DNA of 64,000 nt from Nissolia schottii (Eukaryota; Streptophyta; Magnoliopsida; Fabales; Fabaceae), in NCBI GenBank assembly GCA_003254905.1, contig QANU01047209.1, forward strand, positions 506,695-570,694. Reading direction: 5' to 3'. Numbering within the stretch: position 1 is the stretch's first letter; the number at the start of each line of letters is the position of its first letter. The notes beneath the pieces were generated by a model. It saw nothing but the letters and a program-made list of their open reading frames with translations. It did no database searches and was not told where the DNA came from. Of the stretch, positions 13,074 to 26,400 are shown piece by piece. A program made the translations under genes and the position numbers.

Positions 13074-13520
13074 CTTAATCTTATTAAATAACATGACCTA
13101 ACCATTATATATATATATATACAAACCTTACAAAGATGGACACAACCACATTATATACACATACCTATCTTTTAAGTTACACAGACACAACCATTACATG
13201 AATCTTAAAAGCATGATCAAAGCAAAGAGAAAAAAAAGTAGAACATAAATAACTATTTAGTGAAAACAGACACAACCTTACCAAAGTAAAAGACCTAACA
13301 TTTTTATTATTTAAGACACAATATTTTATTATAGTCAGACACAACTTTTCTTGAACTCTTATTAAATAATATGACATAACTGTTATATATATACACACAC
13401 AAAGGTGGACACAACCACTTTATATACACAGACCTATCTTTTATATTATACAAACACAACCATCACATAATCGAAACAAACAGAGAAAAGAAAAATAGAA
13501 CATAAAGATGGACAAAACAA
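13074..13520. repeat. Diverged segmental tandem duplication, period about 270 bp
   Basis: The block starting near 13080 (TTATTAAATAACATGACC, then an AT run, GGACACAACCAC, TTATATACACA and GTAGAACATAAA) recurs from about 13358 with substitutions and small gaps (TTATTAAATAATATGACA through ATAGAACATAAA). The two copies are clearly homologous over about 150 bp. The origin is unknown; it could be the inside of a degraded transposon. Confidence 0.6.
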
Positions 13521-13893
13521 AAAATGAACAAAGAAACGGATGAAGAAATAGTTAGGTCGTAAGAACTCTTGAAAGAGAAAGGTCGTGAGAGAATGCGCAA
13601 AATGCTGAAAGGTGAGAGTGGAAAGACGGTTCCGGATTTTTTAGGTTGTATAGCAGTGAGCTTTAATTATAAAGGGGTGTGCAACTGATATGTTCTATAG
13701 GTGTGCAGAAATTGAGACTCTTTTTCTTTGTCTGACAAGGGGGCAGTTTGGCGTTTTAATTAGACAAATTTACAGACTTTCCTTTTTCATATTTTTAAAA
13801 TGTAATAGTTAAAAGCTTTATATACACATACACTAGTTTATATACTTCAAATAAATCTATGTTACATGTATACAAGCGATTCGTGCAAAAGAA

Positions 13894-13895
<2 letters not shown>

Positions 13896-13937
<42 letters not shown>
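13896..13937. repeat. (AT)n microsatellite
   Basis: About 21 uninterrupted AT dinucleotides lie about 90 bp outside Copia element 1. Such tracts are prone to length change. Confidence 0.95.
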
Positions 13938-13939
<2 letters not shown>

Positions 13940-14032
13940 AAGCATTTCAGAAAGCCCCAAAATATTAATTTAAAAAATTACCAACAAATTGGGACTGATC
14001 CAAGAAAGGGAGGAGAGATTTGAGGTCTTGGG

Positions 14033-14467
14033 TATAAGGTTGTGTTTTTCCATTAACCAGTTCAGAAAACAACCATCGAATTTAGATCTTGAAATTTATG
14101 ATTATTACACTGTAAACCGAGATTAAGAACAAGAATGACATACCCGGATTCATGTTCAATTGAAGAGTCTCTTATTCTTTTCTCCTCTCTTCATTTGATC
14201 CTTTCAATCCCTTCTGATGGTAAGAAGAGTGTTTTTTTCTAAGCAGACCTCAAACCATAATGATTTATGAATCCCTTATTTTTCTTTGAGTAACTGTCAT
14301 CTAATTTATAAGGGAGAGGGGAGGGTTGGTTTTACCAAAATACCCCCCACTAACTCTATCATCTTTTATAGGATTAATTGTCATCATCTTAATTCCCTTT
14401 TATTAGAGTTAGTACTACTATTAGTTACATGGACCATATTATCATGAGATTAAAAAATAATCTTACA
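14033..14467 (-). repeat. 3' LTR of Copia element 1
   Basis: This 435-bp direct repeat is homologous to the other LTR along its whole length, with many single-base and small-gap differences. It directly follows the polypurine tract of the element when read on the minus strand. Confidence 0.9.
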
Positions 14468-14820
14468 ATCTCCCACTTGGTCCATGTGACGACTTGAAGA
14501 TCCAATAACTATAAGCGCACACTTTATATTGGAGAACTCAAGTCATCATCTTTCATTAAATTGAGCTGGTTGAATCATAACGGTCAATGTCAATTAAAAC
14601 GACATGTTTCCTTCCATGTATCACAAACAACTCAACCCAAAGAACTTTAATTAAGGCATATTATGACCTTTGACTTTAATGTCCATAACATGTTATTACA
14701 CAGAACAATACATATACATAATATGATGTGAATAACAAATAAATAAAGCAGAAACGTAACTTTAACTGAATTCACAAGTGTCATAACAATACAAGCAAGA
14801 TCCACACATATGTATACACA

Positions 14821-17800
14821 TCAAGCTAACAAGGACTTATCAATAATGCTCATTCTTTTAACATGACCAGAAAAAGTTTTGGGCAGCAACCCTTTGGTTA
14901 ACAGATCCGTTATCATTAATTCTGTACCAATATGTTCAATTGACACTTCTTGTTTCTGCACTTCTTTCTTAACTGATAAGTACTTTAAATTCATGTGTTT
15001 TGCACCCTTGGAGTACCCGTCATTCTTTAAGAAGAAGACAGTTGCAGAATTGTCACAATAAATTCTTAGCGGCCTTGCTATGCTGTCGATAACACTAGGC
15101 CTTAAGACAAAATTTCGCAACCATAATGCATGAACTGTGGCCTCAAAGCATGCCACAAATTCAGCCTCCATATTAGAAGTAGCAATGATAGACTCTTTTC
15201 CACTTTTCCATGAAACAACCCCTCCAGGTAGTAGAAAGACATAACCAAATGTGGATTTCCTAGAGTCTACACACCCCGCATAGTCTGAATCTGAGTAACC
15301 AACTACTTCAAGGTTATCTGATTTTCTGTAAGTGAGGGTGTAATCCTTGGTGCATTGTAAATACCCAAGGACCTTCTTTGCAGCTTTCCAGTGGTCTATT
15401 CTGGGATTACTTTGATACCGGCTCAACATTCCAATAGCAAAACTTATATCTGATCGAGTACGTGTTTGAGCATACATCAAGCTCCCAACCACAGAATCAT
15501 AAGGGACGCACTCCATTTCCTTACGTTCCAAATCATTTTTGGGACATTGCGTTTGGCTAAACTTATCTCCCTTCTGAATCGGAACTATTCCTAAAAAGTA
15601 ACTTTCCATTCTAAATCTCTCTAACACTTTATTGATATAGCCCTTCTGAAACAATCTCAACACTCCTTGTGATCTTTCACGGAATATTTCTATTCCTATC
15701 ACATAGGACGCCTCACCCATATCTTTCTTTTCAAACTTATTAGAGAGAAATTTTTTACATCATGTAACAAGCCAATATCATTCGCAGCAAGAAGAACGTT
15801 GTCAACATACAGAACTAATATAATAAACTTGCTCCCACTAACCTTCATGTAGATACACCGGTCAACAGTGTTCTCTACAAAATCGTATGATAAAATAATA
15901 TCATTGAACATAAGATACCACTGTCGAGAAGCTTGTTTTAGTCCATATATTGACTTCTTTAACTTACACACCAAGTTTTTTTTTCTGTGATCAAGAACAC
16001 TTCGGATTTGTCCATATAAAATTTTTCTTCCAAGTCACCATTGAGAAGGGCTGTCTTTACATCCATTTGGTGAAGCTCTAGGTCATAATGAGCCACTAAG
16101 GCCATAACAATTCTCAAAGAGTCATTCTTTGAAACTGGAGAAAAGGTCTCTTTGTAATCAATGTCGTCCTTTTGAGTGTAACCTTTGACGACAAGTCTAG
16201 CCTTATATCTTTCAATGTTGCCTTTCGAGTCTTGTTTGGTCTTAAAGACCCATTTACAACTAGCTCGTTTTGAACCTTCTGGCAACTCGACTAGATCCTA
16301 AGCCTTATTGTCATCTATTGATTTCAACTCTTTTTTCATAGTATTGAGTCACTTTTCAAAATTGCCACATTCCATGGCTTGCCTAAATGAGACGGTATCT
16401 TCATCGATGCTTAAGTCACATTCATGCTCAAGTGAATAAACCACATAGTCGTCTGGAATAGCTATTCTTTTCTGCCTTGTAGACTTTCTTAAAGGTATTA
16501 CTCGTGGTTCATCCGCCATTTGCTCATTAGTGACTTGCACATTGTTGGTCGGTTCATTATCTATATGTTCATCTTGTGGGTTTGGAACATTGATTTGTTG
16601 CCTTGGAATGTTGTGTAACTGTGATACAACAAAATGTACAACAACTTAAGGAGAAACGCTAGGTGTAGGAATTTCTACGCGGTTCTCTTGAATATCCACC
16701 CTCTGTGATTCCTCACTCCTACTGAACTGACCATTTTCAAGGAACCTACCATTACCAGACTCGACTATTCTAGTACTATGGTTAGGGCAATAAAATATGC
16801 ACCCCTTTGAGTTTTTAGGATAGCCAATGAAATAACCACTAATGGTTCTTGCATCAAGCTTCTTTTTGTATGGATTATATACCCTTACTTCTGCCGGGCA
16901 ACCCCAAATATAAAGGTGCCTCAACCTAGGTTTCCTTCCTGTCCATAGCTCATAAAGAGTCTTAGGAACTGCCTTACTAGGAACCCAGTTGAGTAGATAC
17001 ACAGCAGATCTTAATACATACATCCACAATGATAAAGGTACATTACTATGATTTATCATGCTCCTAACCATTTCCATAAGAGTACGATTCCGCCTTTCAG
17101 CTACACCATTTTGCTGCAGTGTAGTGGCATTGTATACTGTGCACATATGCACCGACTTTCGAGAAACTTTGCAAATGGACCAAGGCATTGTCCTCTTTCA
17201 TTGAACTTCCCATAATATTCACCACCTCTATCAGACCTCACAACCTTTACTTTTCTATCTAACTGCCTCTCCACTTCAATAATGAATGTCTCAAGGACGT
17301 CTATTGATTGAGACTTTTCATGCAGAGATACAAATAGCAATAACGTGAGAAGTCATCAATAAAAGTGATGAAATACTTTTCACCACCCCGAGATGGAATG
17401 TCAAAGGGACCACATATGTCAGTGTGTATCAACTCAAGGAGTTGACTGCTTCTTGTGGCCGGACCTTTTGATATATGCTTGGTTTGCTTGTCTTTAATGC
17501 AATCCACACATATATCCCAGTCATCAAAATCTAATTGAGGTAAGATTTCACTTTTCACTAACCTCATCATCCTTTCTTTGGAAATGTGACCTAACCTTTG
17601 ATGCCATAAGAAAGCAAAATTCTCATTACGTGCAACATACTTACTACCAGTACTAACATCATGATTGAAACGGTATAAAGCATCAACTAAAGTACCAGAA
17701 CCATAATAATACTCATGTTTATACAAATTGAAAATACCATTACCAATCCTAAAGTTAAAACCTACTTCATCAAACTTTGCAACAAAAACTAAATTCTTAG

Positions 17801-18875
17801 CACATATGGGGAACATAGAGACACTTTTCTAGATCTAAGCAAGAGCCACTGTCCAAGATCAATATGTAAGTCCCAATTCCTTTTATCTGTGCCTTCATTC
17901 TATTTTCCATATGTAAGAATTTTTCAGTTCATCTTATGGGCTGGATCGAAAGGAATCCCTGCATAACATGTGACATATGAGTAGTTGCACCAGAATCTAA
18001 CCACCAAGTACTATTAGGCATTTCAATAAGATTTGATTCAAAACCTACAGAAATGTAGTATTTACCTTTCTTTTCGAACCATTTCTATCTTTTCAGGAAA
18101 CCTTTCTTGAAATGCCCGGCCTTTTTGCAGAAGAAACATTTCTTCTCCTTATGGATTTGGCCTTCACGAACCTTCAGTGAATCTTTGTCCTTCTTGTCCT
18201 TACTACTTGGTTTAGTCCTGCTGCTACTAGCTCCATCATGAAATGTGAGATGGAGAGATTGATCCTTCATTTTCTTTAACCTCCCTTCCTCTTGAACCAA
18301 CATGGCCCTAATTTCCTGAAAATTCCATTTTTCCTTAATGGTGTTGTAATTCACATCGAACTGGCCAAACTTAGGAGGACGTGAGTTCATTATGAATTGT
18401 ACTAGAAAGGACTCACTCTCATCCATGCCCATTGATTTTAGTTTTGCTGCTAATTTGCCATTCCAGTCACATGATCATGAATAGGTTGTGACCAATCAAA
18501 TTTCTTGGTCGTCAACTCATTCATCAAGTTGCTCATAATGGACTTGTCAGTAATGTCTGATTGAGAGTATTCCTTAATCTTTGCTATGAATGCCTTAGCA
18601 TCTTCTGTCTTAGGCATAGATGGCTTAACATTATCAGCCAATGTTATTCTCATCAAGCTCACACTCAGCCGGTTAGACTTGTCCCAAGCATGATAAAGAT
18701 TTTTATCCTCTTCTGAACTAGTCTCAGTAATGGCTGCGGGCTTATCCATTATTAATGCGATGTCCAAATCCATAAAGCCCAAATGGAAGCGGATTTGTTC
18801 AGATCACTCATCATAACTCAACCCATTGAACTTGACAATACCATTTACTGCACCATACATGTTCACAGAAGCTAC
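14821..18875 (-). pseudogene. Copia element 1 gag-pol, broken
   Basis: Gag begins near 18875. It is interrupted by a stop at about 18810 where relatives have Trp, and by a frame change near 18440. Its zinc knuckle at about 18095-18150 reads CFFCKKAGHFKKGF, so the last Cys of CX2CX4HX4C is Phe. The protease still has WWLDSGATTH (about 17965-17995). The GAG-pre-integrase HHCC finger and the integrase core (IHTDICGPF, TFIDDFSRY) lie at 17301-17816, with the rest at 16646-17340 in another frame. Reverse transcriptase is at 15699-16285, split by a frame change near 15965. Its active-site box is YVDN instead of YVDD. RNase H is an open frame at 14821-15720. These defects would abolish polymerase activity and Gag maturation. 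Confidence 0.9.
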
Positions 18876-20090
18876 AAAATTTTATACAAACTCATACATT
18901 GATGCTTTGAGTAACTGTAATAAATTCAAAAAACAACTTTCGGTTATATATCTAAGTTCACCTTTGGGTGATACTTAAGTTCATAATTTCAAAATATAAT
19001 AATTATCAACCACACTCAAGCCAACATGCATGTTATCTTTGGATACACAAACACGTTCAACAAGTATGTCAATATGTCACTATAATATCATTAATTGTGA
19101 GAAATGATTCACCTTTGGGCAACCTCCCAGCATAATAATTACTGATTTCATTATTTAATTGCGAATAATCACAAATTTTACATTTAATAAATATTAATTT
19201 CTTACAGTTAATTTCCGTACTAGCTAAAATATTAATTTCTAACACAATTCTACAAAAGGAAAGACCCATCCTTGTTTTGCTTTTATTAGCCCATTATGCA
19301 AAACAAACGGCCCATCCTTCAAACAACAAAAAAATGAAATAAAAAAATTTAAAAGCCTTCAATTTTCCATTTTTGTTGTTATCCCAAGTTACAAAATTTC
19401 AATCAAAAAAATTTCAGAAGCAATTGGCGCATTACATAAAACAGAAATTTTTTTTTGCTTTGACCCAAACCCAATAGCACCCACAACAAACCCCTATCGT
19501 CGCCGCCACAAGTGCATGCGTCGGACATGCTCGCCAGCCACGCACCCTGGCTCCCTCCACCGTAGCCTCCACAAGGGATTCGCTTTCTCATCCTCTGCAA
19601 AAATCACGGCAGCAACTGTGAGGCTAAAAACCTGCAGAAGCAATCGCGGTGCAAATCGCGGCACCACAACAACATCGTCCTCTCACATCGCGTTTCCACC
19701 ATCGCAGGTCTGCCACATTACCGCAAGCTATGGTTGCAGTTGTCGCCATCAGTGATGTGTAGGCGCAGTCGCGAGGAAGAAACCGTGGCATCCATCGCCA
19801 TCGCCATTTCCGTCATCGTTGTTTCAGCAAAGAATACGACACTGAACAAATCCTCGGAGACCCTCTCCCGATGTTGTTGAAGGTGGCGGCGCCAGCGTAC
19901 AAAGGTGGAGAGGCGCGGATAAGGCGAAGAGGATCCGTGCCATCACAACAGGATCAGTGGGAGATTAATCAAAAGGGATGATGTTCATAAATTCCCAAAT
20001 TCCCAAATTTAGGGTTCATAGCATTTGGGAAAAATTAAGTAAACAAATAAATAATACAATTTTAAGATAATCATAAATTCCACAGCCAAA
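18876..20090 (-). other. Leader of Copia element 1, with GC-rich island
   Basis: This is the untranslated leader between the primer site and gag. Bases of about 19480-19980 are strikingly GC-rich (many CGCC, GCGG and GATTGC/GATTTGC motifs) in an otherwise AT-rich element. No conserved frame is seen on either strand. Near 20006-20029 it carries a CTATGAACCCTAAAT-type segment that is also found in the leader of Copia element 2, which shows that the leaders are related. Confidence 0.6.
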
Positions 20091-20102
20091 GCTCTGATAC
20101 CA
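20091..20102 (-). other. Primer-binding site (tRNA-iMet) of Copia element 1
   Basis: Read on the minus strand the site is TGGTATCAGAGC, the standard plant copia primer site matching the 3' end of initiator methionine tRNA. It lies two bases inside the 5' LTR and fixes both the orientation of the element and its LTR boundary. Confidence 0.93.
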
Positions 20103-20104
20103 CA

Positions 20105-20537
20105 TATAAGGTTGTGTTTTTCCATTAACCAGTTCAGGAAACAACCATCAAATTTAGATCTTGAAATTTATGATTATCACACTGCACAACGAGGTTAAGA
20201 ACAAGAATGACATACCCGAATCCATGTTTGATTGAAGAATCTCTGATTCTTTTCCCCTCTCTTCCTTTGATCCTTTCAATCCCTTCTGATGGTGAGAAGA
20301 GTGTTTTTCCTAAGCAGACCTCAAACCCTAATAATTTCTAAATACCTTGTTTTTCTTTGAGTAACTGTCATCTAATTTATAAGGGAGAGAGGAGGGTCAG
20401 TTTTACCAAAATATCCCCACTAACTCTATCATCTTTTATATGATTAATTGTCATCATCTTAATTCTCTTTTATTAGAGTTAGGACTACTATTAATTACAT
20501 AGGTCATATTATTATGAGATTAAAAAATATTCGTACA
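20105..20537 (-). repeat. 5' LTR of Copia element 1
   Basis: This 433-bp repeat pairs with the LTR at 14033-14467. Read on the minus strand it begins TGTACGAATA and ends AACCTTATA next to the primer site. Confidence 0.9.
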
Positions 20538-20539
20538 TT

Positions 20540-20610
20540 GAGGGCTGATTTTTAAACCTGAGGAGACAATTTGAGGAGGGCTGATTTTTAAACCTGAGGT
20601 GACAAATTGA
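20540..20610. repeat. Two tandem copies of a 36-bp unit at the Copia 1 insertion site
   Basis: The units start at 20540 and 20576 with GAGGGCTGATTTTTAAACC and are nearly identical. The copia element inserted at the edge of this duplication, so its right target duplication (TTGAG) overlaps the first unit. Confidence 0.75.
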
Positions 20611-23404
20611 CCTAAAACACCTTCACTGGTTTGACTTAATACATAATGATGAGCTCAATATATGCATGCAGTGTTTTGACTTGTAACACCTACACTGGCA
20701 TGACATGACTTCTATGGTACTATCTCCTTGTTGAGAGGACTTTGAAGCTTGTGGCCTTCCTATATGGTGGACAAAGCTTTGCTGCTTCCATGGAAAAAAA
20801 AAATCTTCATTTAAGTTTAAATGACACAGGGTTAGATAGGGTTTTTGACATTATACCTGAAGTTGGAAAAGAGGCACGCAGAAGAAAGTGAGGGCTTATA
20901 TATATGGATCTCTATGAATCTTCTGAGCTAGCCTAGAGACCTAGAGAAAGGGAATCAGAGAGCTTGAGAGACAATAGATATAGTTCGAGTGATGATGAGA
21001 TTGTAATTGTGTGATTGATCAGTTATTTATTGGCACATTACTGAGTTTATTACAATATTTAAAATAAAAATACTAATTCTAAACCTCAAAAATAATACTT
21101 ACTCGAAAAAATTATAAAATAAAAAAAATAAACATTATAAAATAGATAAACAAATATTATCAAACACAAAAAATGAACAATGTCAAATACCCTTGTGCAT
21201 ACCAAAAATGTATAGTGACGATATTTATTTTTCTGTTGCGTAACAATATTAAACTCACACATATACAAAACATGTAAAAAATATTCGGTAACAATGTTTG
21301 TTTTTATGTTTTGTAATGTTTGTTTATCATGATTGTTGGGGGTTGTATTTTAGTTGCACGAGACTTTATTTACAATGTTATGCATTAATTGATAAATTAC
21401 AAACTAACTATACCACGTAAACAACTCACCTGTTTAACTAATCGTAACTAATTAATTGTAACTAACTATTTATCTCATCCATTTCAATTTCATATTGAGG
21501 CAACCAAAAAAAATGACTAATCGGTATCCTATATAGATTAATCTAATTTTGTATTTTAAGATTGGTCTTTTGGTACATTTTATTAGAGCTTTCCTTAATC
21601 TCAAAGATACCCGTGGTTCTTGTCAAAAATGAGAAAGTAATGGTTAATATTATATTATATTGTCAACACTTATCCCAGTAACCCCCAAAAGGTACCAGAA
21701 CGAAATCTGGGGTTTTTTTACTATCACACTTAATAAGTTGCCTATTTCACAGTCCCAACAGTTTATTTATTTGCTTTTAAACAAAAGAATAGATAAGGCT
21801 TGATGTAGCGATCCAGTAGGAATGGGTCATAAGCCCAATAACCCAATTAATATTTTATTTTTTTTAAAAATGAGTCATTTTGTTTTTTTAATATTTAATC
21901 ACATTTGAATAGTGAGATTACTCATATTTAAAAAGTGTGGTTAAATGTAAAAAATGGCACACTAACTTATTTTAATAAATAGATGACCAAATTAAATACT
22001 TTTAAGTTTGGAATCAAAGTAATTAATTGAATATTGCTATAAGACCAAAAGATAACTTTACCTAATATTTAAATTAAAGTAAATGAATTTTAACTCAGCA
22101 GACATTAGTATTCTCTATTCTCCTAAAGATTTTAAGTTTGAGCCTCTCATTATAACAAAAAAACAATAGTCGTTATTTATAACTAAATCATGAGTTATCG
22201 CTATGTGTCACGTGAAAACTCCTAGTTAAAAGAGAAAATTGTGAAATATGATCAGCATAAATTAGTGAGAAGTAGACAAAACACCTTGAAATAGATAACG
22301 CGCTTTGAAAGAATGTAAGTGTCACTTGAATAAATAAAAAAAATAAGTGTAATTTTACTTAATCTTACAAGAAGTCAGTGTAATTTACCCTATCAAAATT
22401 GTTTTTTACTCTTAATTATTGTTATATTTGATTTATATGTACTTCAAGTAAAAAAAATGTTTGCGCTATTATTCAATCATGTATTATAAAGCATCCCTAA
22501 CAATGTCTCTCTTCAGACCTTACTCTTAGGTTCACTATTGTCACATTGTCAACTACCTCGTCATTGTGTAATAAAAGATATAAGGGCGAGACTTTTCACT
22601 CAAATAAAATGGAATAATCATGCTCTCCACTATAACCTCATGTTTTTTTAAAATTAACAAAAAAAAAATTATAATAAAAGTGACATGTCAATATTTTATT
22701 AGAAAATGATATAGTCAGATCAGTCCTTAGCAGATGGGATGCATCCCTCTTAAAGCCGTTCCACCATTTTGCTCAAACAAGGAAGGATTGTTTCTCGTTA
22801 CAATACAAGGAATTGGAACCATGAAAAAACTCATATCATAGATGCTCAAACATGTGAGTCGTTAGTTAATACTTATATATAAAATAGTCAACTACTTATT
22901 ATGAATGATTTGCCTATATAAATAAATAAATAGATGATAATATAAAACTTAGATCATGGGCGTGCATCAAAATTAATCCCTCACCAATGTTTTGTCTTAT
23001 GTTTGCATAAATCGTGTAAAAGAGGATTAAAATGGACCACTATTTTATGTTACACCTATGATTTTCGTTCAACGTGTCTTGTCCCTTCGAACTTCAAAGT
23101 TCAAACCCTACCATGATATGATATGCATTATTGTGTTAGTTTCATTTTCATTAACCTTCACTAGCACTCACAAGTCACAGCCCCACTACCTGTCACCGAA
23201 TGGAATGGAACCATGCATATGGATGGATGGATAGATAGATAGCCCCCTCATAAGTGCTCTGTAATTCCTCCAAATGCCATCACTTTCTTCTTTTCCCTAC
23301 TCTTCCTCACCCTCCAGTTCTATTATTTTTTCACACAAACACTGAATTGCCCACTTCACAAGCATAGTAGGTAGTGTTTGGAAACAATTCACTCTCTCTC
23401 GCAA
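20611..23404. other. AT-rich intergenic DNA, upstream of the MRS2 gene
   Basis: There is no supported gene in this 2.8-kb stretch. The last few hundred bases should be the promoter and 5' untranslated region of the magnesium transporter; a pyrimidine-rich tract (about 23281-23400) runs up to its start codon. A short GGAT/AGAT repeat lies near 23220-23242. Confidence 0.45.
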
Positions 23405-26400
23405 ATGGCTCTTGCCTCCTCTGCTTCTGGCTCTGTAGTAGTGGTGGAATCTTCTAAGAAGAAGAAAACGGCGGTTTCCAGAAGCTGGATTTTGCTGGAC
23501 CAAGATGGAAGGAGCACCGTGCTGGATGCGGACAAGTACGCTATCATGCGCATGGTGGATATTCACACCAGGGATCTCCGAATTCTTGACCCTCTCCTCT
23601 CATACCCTTCCACCATTCTCGGTAGAGACAAAGTCATTGTTCTCAATTTAGAGGCAATTCATTCAAATACTACCAATTTTAATTTCATTTTATTTCTTCT
23701 TGTTTTTTGTTCGGTAGCTTATTTTTGTTGCTTTTTATTTATTTTGTGTTGTGATTGCAGCACATCAAAGCTATCATCACTGCGGAAGAGGTGTGTCTTG
23801 GGAGTGTTAATTTGATGAAATGGAGTCAATTTTTCCATGTTTATCACAATAGTGCCTTTGTTGGTGTAGGTATTGCTTAGAGATCCAATGGATGATGAAG
23901 TTGTGCCTATTGTTGAGGAACTTCGTAGACGGTTGCCGAAATCAACTGCAGCTGCTGGACAAGGAGAAGAAGAGTCGTGTGCTCAAGACGGTGAAGGTGG
24001 GGAACAAAACGGTGAGCTTTACCAACATATCTATTTTGGATAGGGTTTTAATTTCCATCAGTTTAATTGTTGTTTCGCCATTATTACAACTAGTGGGCTG
24101 TCAAGTATTAATTAATCAAATGGTAACAACTAAGTGTAAAGGTAATGAATATTGGGTAAGTGTAAAAAGGGTAAATGTAGTTTTTTTTTAATATATATAT
24201 ATATATATATATTTATGTAGGATAAGGTAGTTCTTTTTTTTAAGGAAATTGGAATAAGAGGTGTGTGAAGAAATTTGAAACAATGGGGTGTAAAATAGAA
24301 AAACAAATATTGAACACCAAATAGGTAGGTAAAATAGGTAATTTTTCCTATACATGTAATAGATAATAGATTAATATTTTTTCCTCTGGTGACAAAGTCT
24401 TTTGTTATCATTATTTTATGTTATTTATTTGTTGAAATAATGGGATGTGGAATTATGGGTTGTAGAGTTTCCTTTTGAGTTCCGGGTATTAGAAGTTACA
24501 TTGGAGGCAATTTGCAGTTTCCTTGATGCGCGGACAAGAGACTTAGAGACTGTTGCTTATCCAGCTTTGGATGAGCTTACATCTAAGGTAAGAAGATAAC
24601 AAACTTTTACCTAATTAAGGATCCTTTGGGGCTCATAGATTTCTTTTACATTGGCACAAGATTACAACAACAGTACATGGCTCATGGCTCTACTAAATTT
24701 GTATTCGCTCCAAATGGTTATTAGGAGGGCCGAACTTGGACACCATCATCTCTGTCTTCCTTCTCTGTTCCTTCATATGAATGAATGTCTTATTTTCCCC
24801 CTATTTTATGCTCAATTAAGCGTGAGACTTCTCTTCAAACTTAAAAAATCTCTTCACCACATTGTTTAGTCGGCAAAATATGTCATTTTCAAAAGCGCTA
24901 AGAAAGAACTTTGTTCATCTTTGTTCTAGCTAGAATAGATTATTTTATTTCTTTCCTCTCTTTTTTTATTAATTTATTTATTCTTTCCTTGTGAGTTTGC
25001 AACGAGCGACCTAGTTGCTGTTTAGGAGTGAGATATACCTTGATTTTTTTCTGAAACATTTAATTATTCATTAGTGACGTGTTAATGTATTCGTAACCAA
25101 ATCTCTCATAAAAAAACCTGGAACTTATTAATTGGTGTTTGATTTTCCACGTATATTTGTCACAAAATTATGGAACTTTCTACTCCCCACTCCCTTAAGC
25201 TTCCACACAACTTTATTTGAATGACATTTATATCCAGATTAGCAGTCGTAATTTGGATAGAGTGAGGAGATTAAAGAGTGCAATGACAAGGTTGACCAAC
25301 CGAGTTCAAAAGGTATGTTAAAATAACTACTAGTACATATTACAACACCCCTGTCATTCACTTAATTTACATGGTCTGTATTATATGATGATTGTGATCC
25401 AATAGAAGAATGCTATACTACTGCCTTCATCACTTGCATGCTTCAGCAGTCGCTGATTTTCTCTCTCTCTCTCTCTCTCTCTGTCATATTTAGAACCCAG
25501 AATTAATCATCCTATTTGCACTCACTCTGTCTACTTGCTTGTAGATAAGAGATGAACTAGAAAACCTACTAGATGATGATAAAGACATGGCTGATCTTTA
25601 CTTATCAAGAAAGTTGGCTATTTCATCTTCTACCACAAGTAGCTTTGACGCTCCCAACTTCCTTCTTAGCTCTCCATATCAAGGTTCAAAGGGGCACAGA
25701 TCAAGCAAAACAAGCACAACCACAGTTCAAGGGGAGAATAATGTTGAGGAGCTTGAAATGTTACTTGAGGTAATTATACAAGTAGTCTTCAACAGATCCA
25801 CTTTTAATTTTGCCATGATATATACTATTATATTGAGTTAAATGAATTAATCTATTGTGCATTAAATTGAATAATGGTGCAATCTGCAGGCCTATTTCAT
25901 TCAAGTCGAAGGCACATTAAATAAATTGACCACAGTATGTACTGCATTTTCTTTCAATCTTTCAATCATAAATCAGTTATAATTCTATCTCTGTTATACA
26001 CTAATATCTGAAGTGACAAACTATGCTATTTGATATCCTTTCCCAATTCAGTTGCGAGAATATATTGATGACACAGAAGATTACCTCAACATACAGGTAA
26101 AATTTTGGGCATGTGGACTAGATTTCAAAGTTCTTACTAATTAATTTCTACGAAGTACCATCAGAATGTAGGGGGGAAAAGGTCTTCTATTATAATTTAA
26201 CTACCAAATCTAAACCAAATTTACACACACCATTTATGGGATAATAATTGACACATTTCATAACATGTCATGAATGGATTTGGGTCCTCTAAAGGGAAAT
26301 CCCCCTCACTTTAGAGGGTAAAGTGAGTAATCTCACTATTGGATCATCAAAGTGAAACTCACTCTCACTTTGATGATCTAATGGTGAGATCTGTCACTTT

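Larger units (their letters stand above)
12244..14027. other. Intergenic DNA with tandem and segmental duplications
   Basis: No gene is seen. The middle (13001-13520) is repetitive and is listed separately. The segment from about 13540 to 13780 is less AT-rich, but I recognise nothing in it. Confidence 0.45.
14033..20537 (-). mobile_element. Copia element 1: full-length, decayed Ty1/copia LTR retrotransposon
   Basis: The element is 6.5 kb, reads on the minus strand, and has LTRs of 435 and 433 bp at its two ends. It starts TGTA and ends in TATA rather than the usual CA. The primer-binding site (20091-20102) is followed by a GC-rich leader, then gag, protease, integrase, reverse transcriptase and RNase H, the Ty1/copia order. 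A polypurine tract with AAGTGGGAGAT precedes the 3' LTR at about 14468-14485. The flanks carry TTGGG (14028-14032) and TTGAG (20538-20542), a 5-bp duplication with one mismatch. Many differences between the LTRs and several broken frames show an old, inactive insertion. Its pol is close to that of Copia element 2. Confidence 0.93.

Noticed and set aside
19516-19755. Plus-strand frame in the GC-rich part of the Copia 1 leader
   Set aside because: It is antisense to the element, with no conserved domain; composition explains it.
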